Shown: positions 8,240 through 16,464 of the stretch, piece after piece
Layout: each line of letters begins with the position of its first letter
Position numbering within the stretch: the first letter of the stretch is position 1
Assembly: GCA_002417685.1 (NCBI GenBank)
Contig: DICP01000050.1
Location: 1,552-20,971 of the forward strand
Reading direction: 5' to 3'
DNA length: 19,420 nt
Source: Candidatus Mesolinea sp. UBA5823
GTDB lineage: Bacteria; Chloroflexota; Anaerolineae; Anaerolineales; Anaerolineaceae
Position numbers and translations under genes: made by a program
Notes under the pieces: model-generated
Seen by the model: only the letters and a program-made list of their open reading frames with translations
What the model was told of the DNA's origin: nothing
Databases searched by the model: none

Positions 8240-8546
8240 TTCAACATTCTCCTTATGGAATATACATTTGGTTAGCTTATTAGATTGTTGTCTACCTTAG
8301 TGAATTGATCAAGCCAAGAAGACTGAAGAACGCTATACCCACATCAATACATGAACTTCTTGTTTTTCCATCGTAGCTTGTACTTCCTACCTTTCTGCAT
8401 GATATGCATGTTCCTTAAGAAAAAAACTCAACTAATAATTTGTTCTCTCCATATCGGTTTTTCTAAAATTTTACTATACTCTTGATACTCTATCAAGAAA
8501 AATATGCGCATTTTGCGGTCAGTTTATTGGTGATAGAATTCAAAAA
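8240..8546. other. Divergent intergenic region (no gene seen)
   Basis: This A+T-rich 307-base stretch separates the leftward metalloprotease gene from the rightward small membrane protein gene, so it should carry both promoters. Seen here are the metalloprotease ribosome site (AGGAG, 8249-8253), a small palindrome GCAT-GAT-ATGC (8397-8407), a TATACT box (8475-8480) and an inverted repeat directly after it. No coding potential or RNA gene was recognised. Confidence 0.5.
8475..8497 (+). promoter_or_regulatory. Possible -10 box with overlapping operator-like inverted repeat
   Basis: TATACT (8475-8480) resembles a -10 box. It is followed immediately by CTTGATA-CTC-TATCAAG (8481-8497), a perfect 7-bp inverted repeat with a 3-base spacer, where a transcription start would fall. 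No good -35 box lies at normal spacing. The placement suggests a repressor site controlling the gene at 8547, but the box is weak and this is a guess from position. Confidence 0.3.
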
Positions 8547-9044
8547 ATGACAGAACTAAGAGTGGAAAATCGTTACATCAATTGCTTTAGCATCATCCTT
8601 GCTACATTGGCAACATTCTTTGCAGCCTTATACATTATTCCCAGGGAGCCGGTAACTACTGGCGCGAATCTATTTGGTTTCTTCATCAACTTTAGTGTTG
8701 TTGGATTAGTTCCAATTGTCCTCATGCTTCTTGCCACTGGTGGATGTTTTTGGTTATTTGCCACCCACCCTGAACGGGGAAATTTTGCAGGGTTGCCCTG
8801 GGTTTTGATACCGAATGTAGTTTTGCCGAGCCTTGCAACCTTGATCACCGGTACCATGCTGACTCAACTGGAGAGGAACCCAATTTGGTGGCTTGCCCTG
8901 GGTTTCAGCTTAGTAATTATTGGAGTGATCCTGAACGCGGAGTTCAGCGTGCTCAGCCCCACGAGGGAAGATAATAAGGTGAGACAAAGAAAGGCAAGAG
9001 AGAAAGATTTAAGGGTTTTCATCGGCTACTTTCTACTTGATTGA
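8547..9044 (+). CDS. Small integral membrane protein of unknown function
   Basis: This 165-residue protein has four hydrophobic segments (about 11-32, 42-72, 83-107 and 113-133) and then a charged tail (SPTREDNKVRQRKAREKDLRVF). I do not recognise a family. The ribosome site before ATG 8547 is poor and no partner gene is adjacent: the metalloprotease diverges and the thiamine operon has its own control region. The end (VFIGYFLLD and stop) has the look of a further hydrophobic helix cut short, so the protein may be C-terminally truncated by a frameshift or point mutation. It is probably a real gene because of the regular membrane pattern, but its role is unknown. Confidence 0.6.
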   Translation: MTELRVENRYINCFSIILATLATFFAALYIIPREPVTTGANLFGFFINFSVVGLVPIVLMLLATGGCFWLFATHPERGNFAGLPWVLIPNVVLPSLATLITGTMLTQLERNPIWWLALGFSLVIIGVILNAEFSVLSPTREDNKVRQRKAREKDLRVFIGYFLLD

Positions 9045-9063
9045 CATACTAATTATAGTATGT
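9044..9063. promoter_or_regulatory. Operator-like inverted repeat at the end of the small membrane protein gene
   Basis: ACATACT (9044-9050) and AGTATGT (9057-9063) form a perfect 7-bp inverted repeat with a 6-base spacer. It starts on the last base of the preceding stop codon. A TTGACA-like sequence (9041-9046) overlaps its left arm, but no -10 box follows at normal spacing. It could be a protein-binding site upstream of the thiamine operon or a weak RNA hairpin. The region from 9064 to the riboswitch also has a weak stem (ACCTTA 9147-9152 with TAAGGT 9165-9170) followed by five T, a marginal terminator for the membrane protein gene. Confidence 0.3.
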
Positions 9064-9229
9064 ACTGGGCAAGAAAAATTAAGACATGTGGCAATCAAAC
9101 GTTGTGTATAAAGGGATTTTTGGTCTTTGGCAACAAGACTGACTATACCTTATCCATGACAAGGTAAGGTTTTTCGCTTTCTTCTACAAACAATAGGTCT
9201 GATTAACGGCAGTGGTAAAATAACAGTAG

Positions 9230-9327
9230 TAAACATTTTGGGGAGCCTGTGTGCCAGGCTGAGAGGGAAGCAGTGAGCTTCCGACCCACATAACCTGATC
9301 CGGATAATGCCGGCGGAGGGAGAAAAC
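9230..9327 (+). ncRNA. TPP riboswitch aptamer (THI element)
   Basis: The conserved THI-box elements appear in order: GGGGAGCC (9240-9247), GGCTGAGAGGG (9258-9268), a variable hairpin arm (GGAAGC...GCTTCC), GACCC (9283-9287), ACCTGATCCGGATAATGCCG (9293-9312) and GGAGGGA (9315-9321). This is the TPP-binding RNA known to control thiamine genes. It lies directly before thiN and the thiamine ABC transporter genes, which fits: high TPP should switch the operon off. The outer P1 boundaries are approximate. Only a weak -10-like TAAAAT (9216-9221) was seen upstream. Confidence 0.95.
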
Positions 9328-9337
9328 AGCACACTTC

Positions 9338-9367
9338 ACACCCTCCACAGGCAGGAGGGTGTTTTTT
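9338..9367 (+). terminator. Riboswitch expression platform: terminator hairpin that also hides the thiN ribosome site
   Basis: ACACCCTCC (9338-9346) pairs perfectly with GGAGGGTGT (9354-9362) and is followed by a run of T to 9367, directly before ATG 9368. The right arm contains GGAGGG (9354-9359), the thiN ribosome-binding site. The left-arm core CCCTCC (9341-9346) can pair equally well with GGAGGG at 9315-9320, the 3' end of the aptamer. TPP binding should occupy the aptamer copy, free CCCTCC and let it form the terminator. Without TPP the alternative pairing would free the ribosome site. Confidence 0.85.
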
Positions 9368-10036
9368 ATGAGTAAAACTGAGCGCGCAGTGCTTTTTGCT
9401 AATGGCGAGGCGCAAAGCCGAGCAGCATTAGCACTGCAAGGGGATGATTTCCTCGTGGCGGTGGATGGCGGCTTACATCATCTGCACGCTCTGGGGCTCA
9501 GCCCGCAGCTACTCATCGGGGATATGGACTCGCTTTCTGCGCAGGAAGTGGAAGCCTGCAAGCAAGCAGGCGCTGAGGTTCTGCGCTTCCCGCCAGCTAA
9601 AAACAAGACCGATTTGGAATTGGCTTTGGATGAGGTCCTAAAGCGCGGCTATCGAAACATACTTATTGCTTTTGCGCTGGGGGGCCGGCTGGATCAAACC
9701 CTGGGCAACCTGGCACTGCTTTCGAGACCCGACCTAGGCGACTGCAGTGTGCGCATCGATGACGGATTGACAGAGGTTGCCCTATTGCGCCACATAATTA
9801 CGCTTGCCTGCCAGCCAGGGGATACGGTTTCCCTGCTGCCATGGGGCGGGGAAGCTGGAGGGGTGGTCACACACGGACTGGAATATGCGCTCGAGGGTGA
9901 GACATTGCTCCCTTGGCAGACACACGGAATTAGCAACCGCTGCACGGGCGAGCGCTTTAGCGTGAGTTTGAAACACGGCGCACTCCTGCTCATCCATTCC
10001 CGCCAAATCAAGATAATGGAGGTACAGCATGATTAA
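9368..10036 (+). CDS. thiN: Thiamine pyrophosphokinase
   Basis: This 222-residue enzyme transfers pyrophosphate from ATP to thiamine, making the cofactor TPP in the cytoplasm. Family signatures are FLVAVDGGLHHL (about 28-39), LLIGDMDSL (48-56), the FPPAKNKTDLELAL segment (74-87), LGGRLDQTLGNLALL (about 103-117) and GISN near the C terminus. ATG 9368 is preferred because GGAGGG lies eight bases before it. An in-frame GTG at 9359 would add only three residues and sits inside the terminator stem. It is the first gene of the riboswitch-controlled operon and overlaps thiB by 8 bases. Context fits salvage: imported thiamine is phosphorylated at once. Confidence 0.93.
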   Translation: MSKTERAVLFANGEAQSRAALALQGDDFLVAVDGGLHHLHALGLSPQLLIGDMDSLSAQEVEACKQAGAEVLRFPPAKNKTDLELALDEVLKRGYRNILIAFALGGRLDQTLGNLALLSRPDLGDCSVRIDDGLTEVALLRHIITLACQPGDTVSLLPWGGEAGGVVTHGLEYALEGETLLPWQTHGISNRCTGERFSVSLKHGALLLIHSRQIKIMEVQHD

Positions 10037-11105
10037 AAGAAGCCTCATTTTTGGTGCTCTTGTGGCATTTTTGCTTAGCGGCTGTGTAAGTCAAACGCCG
10101 GCCGCTTCTCCTACGCCTGTGCCAGAGGTGCAAGTGCTGACAGTGATGACGCACGATTCCTTCGCGGTCAGCGCTGAGCTCGTGCAGCAGTTTGAAGCTG
10201 ATAACGACGTGAAAGTCAATTTCATCAAAGGCGGTGACGCCGGCACCACGCTCAACCGGCTCATCCTGACAAGCTTAGGCGGTACGCCCGAAGCGGATGT
10301 CTTTTACGGGTTGGATAACACCTTTCTTTCGCGTGCGCTCGAACAAGATTTGCTCGAGGCTTATGATGCCCCTGCCCTGGCACAGATCCCAGCAGAATTC
10401 CAATTGGACCCGAGCCACCGAGCGCTGCCGGTGGACTACGGCGATGTGTGCATCAATTACGACAAAGCTTGGTTCCAGGAACACCAGCTGCCTGTACCGC
10501 AATCCTTGAAGGACCTCACCAAGCCGGAATATGCCGACTTGCTGGTTGTCGAAAACCCAGCTACGTCGTCCCCGGGGCTCTCGTTTCTGCTCGCTACCAT
10601 CGCTACTTTTGGGGAGGAAGGCTGGCAGAGCTACTGGCAAGCCCTTAAGGATAATGGCGTAGTTATTGTGTCGGATTGGGAGACGGCTTATTACACCAAC
10701 TTTTCCGGCTCATCGGGGCGTGGCGCTCAACCGATGGTAGTCTCCTATGCTTCCAGCCCGGCTGCAGAGTTGATCTACGCTGAAACACCGCTTACAGAAG
10801 CACCGACGGGGAGCATTGTCGCTGATGGCGCCTGCTGGCGCCAAGTGGAGTTTGCCGGCATCCTGAAAGGTACGCCCAACCGAGTTTTGGCAGAAAAATT
10901 CATCGACTTTTTGCTTAGCAAGCCATTCCAGGAGGATATGCCCCTGCAAATGTTCGTCTACCCCGTGCTGCCATCGGCTAAGCTGCCGGAAGCTTTCGTG
11001 AAGGCGAGCGAAGTGCCACAAAAGCCGGCTACTTTGGACCCAGAGCTTATCGCCCAGAAGCGGGAAGCTTGGGTGCAAGCCTGGACAGAACTAATGCTGA
11101 AGTAA
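10029..11105 (+). CDS. thiB: Thiamine ABC transporter substrate-binding lipoprotein
   Basis: This 358-residue protein begins with a lipoprotein signal peptide whose lipobox is LLSGC (Cys19), followed by a Pro/Thr/Ser linker. The body matches the ThiB family of periplasmic-binding proteins (LTVMTHDSFAVSAELVQQFE, EADVFYGLDNTFLSRALEQ, LPVDYGDVCINYDKAWF, ENPATSSPGLSFLLATI). It is expected to catch thiamine or its phosphates outside the membrane and pass them to ThiP. ATG 10029 follows a GGAGG site (10019-10023) and overlaps the thiN stop, so translation is probably coupled. The lipid anchor fits a monoderm cell surface. Confidence 0.93.
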   Translation: MIKRSLIFGALVAFLLSGCVSQTPAASPTPVPEVQVLTVMTHDSFAVSAELVQQFEADNDVKVNFIKGGDAGTTLNRLILTSLGGTPEADVFYGLDNTFLSRALEQDLLEAYDAPALAQIPAEFQLDPSHRALPVDYGDVCINYDKAWFQEHQLPVPQSLKDLTKPEYADLLVVENPATSSPGLSFLLATIATFGEEGWQSYWQALKDNGVVIVSDWETAYYTNFSGSSGRGAQPMVVSYASSPAAELIYAETPLTEAPTGSIVADGACWRQVEFAGILKGTPNRVLAEKFIDFLLSKPFQEDMPLQMFVYPVLPSAKLPEAFVKASEVPQKPATLDPELIAQKREAWVQAWTELMLK

Positions 11106-11113
11106 AGGAGAGA

Positions 11114-12813
11114 ATGAACCATCCCGGGAATAAACGCGTGTTGCGGGCAGGACTGCTATGGTTGCTGCCGGCAGCTTTTTTGCTGATTTTCTTTTACCAA
11201 CCGCTGCTGGCTATTCTGCGCTTGGCGTTTTCCCTGGCTTTTGAAGGGGGCTGGCAAGGTGTAAGCACGGCTCAGGTGCTCAAGCCGCTGGGTTTTACCC
11301 TCTGGCAAGCCGCGCTTTCCACGCTGCTGACGCTTTTGGTGGGTTTGCCGGCTGCCTACCTCTTTTCGCATTTTGACTTTAAGGGGCGCGAGGCACTGCG
11401 CTTGCTTAGCCTGCTGCCTTTTATCCTCCCCACAGTGGTGGTAGCAGCTTGCTTCAATACACTCCTGGGTCCACGCGGCTGGCTAAACTTGGGGCTGATG
11501 GCGCTCCTGAATCTTTCCGAGCCGCCGATTCACATGCTGCAGAGCTTACCAGCGATCTTGCTGGCGCATGTGTTTTACAACACCGCCATCATCATCCGGC
11601 TGGTCGGTTCGGCGTGGAGCCGGCTGGACAAAAAGCTAGTACACGCTGCTCAGATGCTGGGCGCCAGCCCCTGGCAAGCTTTTCGAGAGGTGACCTTGCC
11701 ATTGCTTTTGCCAGCCATTACCGGTGCCAGCTTGTTGGTGTTTCTGTTTGATTTCACCAGCTTTGGCGTGGTGCTGATGTTGGGCGGACCGCAATTTGCC
11801 ACTCTTGAGGTGGAAATCTACACTCAGGCACTATATATGCTCAACCTGAGGTTAGCAGCTGTGCTTTCGCTCGTGCAGTTAGCCTGTACCTTGCTTGTGG
11901 CTTGGCTGCAAAGCCGCGTGAGCCAGCCGCGCTATGGCAAAGCCGCACTAAGCGCTGAGCGCGCCAACCTGCGCCCTCCGCGCAGCACCATGGAGAAAGC
12001 CTTCATAGGTGTGATGGTGGTCCTCTTGGTGCTGCTCATCCTCACGCCGCTGCTCAGCTTGATCACGCGCAGCTTTGTGACGCTGGAGGCAGCCCGTGGC
12101 GAGCGCGGGCAAGTCCAGACCGGTTTTACTCTGCGCTATTACCAGGAGCTGTTCCAAAACCGCACGGGCTCGCTTTTTTATGTTCCGCCCATCATGGCAG
12201 TGCGCAACTCGCTGGTTTACGCTGCCCTCACAGTGGTAATTGCTACAGTTTTAGGCTTGCTTGGTGCGTATGCGCTCAACCAGCCTTGGAAAGCCAATAG
12301 GATTTTTGAGCCGTTTTTCATGCTGCCCTTAGGCGCCAGCGCTGTGACGCTTGGCTTAGGCTTCTTGGTCACTTTCCGGCAGCCCGCTTGGAGCGGTTTA
12401 CCTTTCCCGCTGCTCATCCCGATTGCGCATGCGCTGGTGGCACTGCCCATGGTAGTGCGCACGTTGCTGCCAGCATTGCGCAGCATCCCCGCCCCATTGC
12501 GCCAAGCTGCCAGCACACTCGGAGCGGATGAACAGCGGGTGTTTCGCGAGGTGGACCTGCCCCTGCTCTTACGGCCACTGCTGGTGAGCATGGTGTTTGC
12601 CTTCACCATTTCTCTGGGCGAATTTGGCGCTTCCAGCTTTTTGAGCAGCCCACAAACGCCCACGATCCCAGTAGCCATATACCGCTATATTTCGCAGCCG
12701 GGGGCGCTTAATTACGGGCAGGCTCTGGCGATGTCTAGCTTGCTTTTGATGGTGTGTGCTGCGGGTATCTTTTTGATTGAGAAAATCCGCTTACCTGGAG
12801 AGGAACTTTACTA

Positions 12814-12814
<1 letters not shown>
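11114..12814 (+). CDS. thiP: Thiamine ABC transporter permease (fused double domain)
   Basis: This 566-residue inner-membrane protein has two tandem BPD_transp_1 domains and about twelve hydrophobic segments, as usual for ThiP. Both copies of the EAA loop that contacts the ATPase are visible: AAQMLGASPWQAFREVTLP (about residue 177) and AASTLGADEQRVFREVDLP (about residue 464). The middle linker (about 275-295) is charged. ATG 11114 is chosen because AAGGAG (11105-11110) precedes it by a few bases; an in-frame start at 11069 would overlap thiB by 37 bases and add an unlikely charged leader. The gene starts 8 bases after thiB and overlaps thiQ by one base. Confidence 0.93.
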
Positions 12815-13857
<1,043 letters not shown>

Positions 13858-13890
13858 AAAAATAAAGTAACTTAATCATGGGTTATGGGT

Positions 13891-14442
13891 CTACTCGCAA
13901 TTATCAAAAGTGTTACTTCCGTCTCCTCCCCAGCACTTGTCATTATTCCCTTCTCCCCCGTCCAAATGGTCATCCCCATCTCCCCCCCATAAGGTATCTT
14001 TTCCATTGTTTCCTTCGAGGAGATCATTTCCGACTCCGCCGAGTAGGACATCATCTTGATTGCCTCCTTCGAGGTGATCATCTCCGGCTCCGCCGAGTAG
14101 GACGTCTTTTCCATTGCCTCCTACGAGGTGATCAACTCCGGCTCCGCCAACAATACAGTCGTCTCCATTACCCCCATCAACCTCGTTGTTACCATTGTTG
14201 TTATCAGAAACAATAAAAATGAGATCATTAAATTGGCTGCCTTGAATATCGCCATTTCCTCGGATGACATTTGCAAATGTCATTCCTGCGCATTCTGGCG
14301 GCGCAAATTGTCCATAGTCAATCGGGATTACGGTATCTTCTAATGCTGTAACCGGAACGTCATTCGAAGCTGCTGCTGCAAGACTAATACTTACCAATAA
14401 TGCGATAAGGGCTATCAATATTAGGGTTCGAGATTTTTTCAT
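13891..14442 (-). CDS. Small Sec-exported RTX calcium-binding-repeat protein
   Basis: This 183-residue protein has a signal peptide (1 to about 25, LILIALIALLVSISLAAAA), a unique segment (26-88, FAPPECAGMTFANVIRGNGD) and about ten RTX-type nonapeptides (about 89-180, pattern GGxGxDxLx). Such repeats fold into a calcium-filled beta roll. RTX proteins of Gram-negative bacteria usually leave by type I secretion with a C-terminal signal; here a Sec signal peptide is used instead and no T1SS genes are nearby. The stretch just after the likely cleavage site (AAASNDVPVT) echoes the two small secreted proteins of this cluster. It overlaps the upstream gene (ATGA), so it is coupled to it. Role inferred: a calcium-dependent surface or matrix component. 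Confidence 0.8.
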   Translation of the reverse strand: MKKSRTLILIALIALLVSISLAAAASNDVPVTALEDTVIPIDYGQFAPPECAGMTFANVIRGNGDIQGSQFNDLIFIVSDNNNGNNEVDGGNGDDCIVGGAGVDHLVGGNGKDVLLGGAGDDHLEGGNQDDVLLGGVGNDLLEGNNGKDTLWGGDGDDHLDGGEGNNDKCWGGDGSNTFDNCE

Positions 14443-15500
14443 GGAGTATTTAAAGCTTCGTTAAATTTATTTGTGTAATGGTATACTGTTCGCCCGCTCA
14501 CCACATAATAGCTAGCATCCTGATCTGTTAGCTTACATAATACTTTTTCGCCTAAGAGATTAGCCAAAGTAACTAGATCAGACAAATTTTCTACTTGGAT
14601 TAAGTGCGAGGACGGATCAATGGATATATCCTCTATGTTCACTAACCGTTCACCAAACATTTGTTTGGCTTTTTTCATCTCATCACTTTCTTGAGTACCT
14701 TTTAGGATGAGTTCAGGGAGAAGCAAGGCAATCAAACACACAATTAGGGTTCCCAAAGCAATCCAGCGGGCTAAAGGAACAGGAATGTTTAATGAAAGAA
14801 TGCTGAGATTATTGACAAAATTAGTCCATCGTACTAATTCACCACTCTGGGTTGGATGGAGTGGATCGTCCTGACTTTCTTCTTTGCTTAGGTAAATTTG
14901 ATTAGATTCTACAACAAAAACCAGAGAAGCAGGAAAATCTCCTTCAAACGATTCTCCTCCAACTTCTCCAAACACTCTAATATTAGGAGAAATCGTGAGT
15001 GTGTATTGATAATTATCAACCCCTGTAAGCTCTTCGACTGTTTGAATACGTTCGTTTAACTGGCAAACATCTAATTTAACGTTTGAACTTGTGGTGCTCT
15101 CGTTGAAGCTTAGAACAGGCTCAGAAAGTACCGTTTGTTTCCAACCATTGGCTGAAGACAACTCTGCTGTCCATTGGGATGTGCCCTGGAGAACAACTGG
15201 CTCCGAGGTGCTAAAAGCATAATAAAAAGAAAGATCTACTTGGCAGGTAACCGCTGGGAAGATAATTTCACCACTTTCCAGTTTTCCATCCGTATAGATT
15301 TCTGAGGGAGCGTTGGCAGAATATGTAAAGATACCGACATGTTGATAAGCAATGTTATCTGGCAGGCTAATATTTGTAGGCTGCAATAAGCTGAAGACTC
15401 CCAAGGCTAAGGCTAAACCACCCAGCACAAAAAAAACTAAGCGGTAGCTTTCTAAATTAGCAGAAAAAAAGGCACGTAATTTTTCTAAAATAGACTTCAA
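14439..15500 (-). CDS. Two-pass membrane protein, DUF5305-like, partner of the signal peptidase
   Basis: This 353-residue protein has an N-terminal helix (about 21-39), a roughly 200-residue extracytoplasmic beta-rich domain (40-238) and a second helix (241-266, WIALGTLIVCLIALLLPELIL), then a cytoplasmic tail of about 85 residues. The outer domain has the pattern of DUF5305 (FTYSANAPSEIYTDGKLESGEIIFP, LSFYYAFST, TAELSSANGWKQTV, YTLTISPNIRV). I know that family mainly from archaea and some bacteria, often beside SipW-type signal peptidases. The start TTG 15498-15500 lies one base after the peptidase stop, with only a weak ribosome site, so it is probably coupled. Its function is not known; a chaperone or assembly factor for the exported proteins is my inference. 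Confidence 0.72.
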   Translation of the reverse strand: MKSILEKLRAFFSANLESYRLVFFVLGGLALALGVFSLLQPTNISLPDNIAYQHVGIFTYSANAPSEIYTDGKLESGEIIFPAVTCQVDLSFYYAFSTSEPVVLQGTSQWTAELSSANGWKQTVLSEPVLSFNESTTSSNVKLDVCQLNERIQTVEELTGVDNYQYTLTISPNIRVFGEVGGESFEGDFPASLVFVVESNQIYLSKEESQDDPLHPTQSGELVRWTNFVNNLSILSLNIPVPLARWIALGTLIVCLIALLLPELILKGTQESDEMKKAKQMFGERLVNIEDISIDPSSHLIQVENLSDLVTLANLLGEKVLCKLTDQDASYYVVSGRTVYHYTNKFNEALNTP

Positions 15501-15501
15501 T

Positions 15502-15996
15502 TTAATCTCTGACCCTTCTGCGTACCGGTTTATCCGCTTTTACATAATCTATGCCAACCAAATAAGCGCCTATGCCAACCAATAAGGCAAAAAATACGGG
15601 CTCTTTTAGCTTTAGGATAATTTTACCAGCACCTGGAATGTGAATCCATAACTTACCATAAATTTCATCAGCAGTTGGGGAATACCCATCGATCCAAGTA
15701 TTATTATCGCCTTTAAGCAAGAATTTATTCCCTTGTTTATCTACAATACGATGGATCACCGTTCCTATTCCAGGATAGCTGTAAGCAACCACATCGCCAA
15801 CCTCATAATAAGGTGCCTCACGAACAACGACGAGGTCACCGTTAACAAATTTTGGCAACATGCTGGTCCCATCAATTATGACGTATTTTACCTTTCCCCC
15901 TACTTCAAGAGGAGCAAAAACTGTCCAAGCTATAACGATAACAAGAATAGTCAATATTAAATTGAGCGACTTCGTTGGCTTAGACAATTTTTGCAC
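15502..15996 (-). CDS. Signal peptidase I of the ER/archaeal (S26B, SipW-like) type
   Basis: This 164-residue membrane peptidase removes signal peptides from exported proteins. It has an N-terminal helix (11-30), the catalytic-serine box IDGTSMLPKF (Ser45), GDLVVVRE (53-60), VGDVVAYSYP (66-75), VIHRIVDK with His82 where ordinary bacterial enzymes have lysine, and LLKGDNNTWID (93-103). A second hydrophobic segment (133-150) lies near the C terminus. The Ser/His arrangement places it with SipW and Sec11, not LepB, so it is probably a specialised enzyme. The start is GTG 15994-15996 with a weak AGG site; TTG at the fourth codon is an alternative. It lies 21 bases after one small secreted protein and one base before the DUF5305-like gene. 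Confidence 0.88.
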   Translation of the reverse strand: MQKLSKPTKSLNLILTILVIVIAWTVFAPLEVGGKVKYVIIDGTSMLPKFVNGDLVVVREAPYYEVGDVVAYSYPGIGTVIHRIVDKQGNKFLLKGDNNTWIDGYSPTADEIYGKLWIHIPGAGKIILKLKEPVFFALLVGIGAYLVGIDYVKADKPVRRRVRD

Positions 15997-16017
15997 CCAC
16001 TACGAAACCTAAAAATT

Positions 16018-16383
16018 CTATTGCGCTGCTACCACACGGAAGGTAATCGGAGCTAATATGCTCACATTTCCAACGGGGCACAACCAATTGTTCGACCCTG
16101 AAGGAATGGAACAATCGTACCAATCTCCGCCGGAGAGCAGCTGGATACTGACTGTTTCTGCAGGATTAGATTGGGAGTTCAGGCGTGAAAGCATAAAATC
16201 CACGGAGGCTATAATGCTTGGATCATTCGCATCCAAGTTGTAATGGACTCCAGTTACTTTATAACCTGCAATAGTATTGCTTCCATCACCGGCACCCGTA
16301 ACTGGCACAGTGTTAGCTGCAGCATAAGCAAAGCCTACTGCAACAAGAACCGCGACTAAAACAACAAGAATTATTTTTTTCAT
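16018..16383 (-). CDS. Small secreted protein, paralogue B
   Basis: This 121-residue protein has a signal peptide (1 to about 21, KKIILVVLVAVLVAVGFAYA), and the mature part starts near AANTVPVTGAGDGS. The rest is a single small domain with IAGYKVTGVHYNLD, VDFMLSRLN, two cysteines (YDCSIP and WLCPVGN) that could form a disulfide, and the end FRVVAAQ. It is a close relative of the upstream gene product: signal peptides nearly identical, bodies diverged but alignable throughout. I do not recognise a named family. ATG 16381-16383 has an AAGGAAG site. Position beside a SipW-like peptidase suggests it is its substrate, perhaps a subunit of a surface fibre or matrix; that is inference. Confidence 0.8.
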   Translation of the reverse strand: MKKIILVVLVAVLVAVGFAYAAANTVPVTGAGDGSNTIAGYKVTGVHYNLDANDPSIIASVDFMLSRLNSQSNPAETVSIQLLSGGDWYDCSIPSGSNNWLCPVGNVSILAPITFRVVAAQ

Positions 16384-16410
16384 GACTTTGTTCTTCCTTT
16401 TACTTTTTAA

Positions 16411-16441
16411 AGGTGAGAAATTATTGTAAAATTTCTCACCG
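16411..16441 (-). promoter_or_regulatory. Hairpin between the two paralogous secreted-protein genes
   Basis: GGTGAGAAATT (16412-16422) pairs perfectly with AATTTCTCACC (16430-16440), an 11-bp stem with a 7-base loop. On the minus strand it is followed only by UUUAAAAAG, so it is at best a leaky terminator. It may protect the transcript end of the first gene or reduce read-through, letting the first paralogue be made in excess over the rest of the operon. Confidence 0.6.
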
Positions 16442-16464
16442 TTTGATTTTCTAATTTATATCCC

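Noticed and set aside
8256..8330. A sigma-70 promoter for the metalloprotease gene (TAGACA with later A+T boxes)
   Set aside because: TAGACA resembles a -35 box, but no acceptable -10 box lies 16-18 bases beyond it on the minus strand.
9147..9174. Terminator after the small membrane protein gene
   Set aside because: The stem is only six pairs with a 12-base loop before five T; too weak to list on its own, so only mentioned in the neighbouring site entry.
9359..9367. GTG start for thiN three codons upstream of ATG 9368
   Set aside because: The GTG lies within the ribosome-site stem, and the GGAGGG is correctly spaced only for ATG 9368.
12217..12678. A 153-residue minus-strand open frame inside thiP
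   Set aside because: It is antisense to the second permease domain; its composition reflects the reverse of hydrophobic codons and it shows no family motif.
13858..13890. A terminator between thiQ and the converging RTX gene
   Set aside because: The gap has A- and T-rich stretches but no stem longer than about four pairs.
13975..14165. Repeated DNA blocks (tccgccgagtaggac, gaggtgatca) resembling a short repeat array
   Set aside because: Spacing follows the RTX nonapeptide code of the leftward gene in frame; the repetition is explained by protein repeats and there are no uniform repeat-spacer units as in CRISPR.
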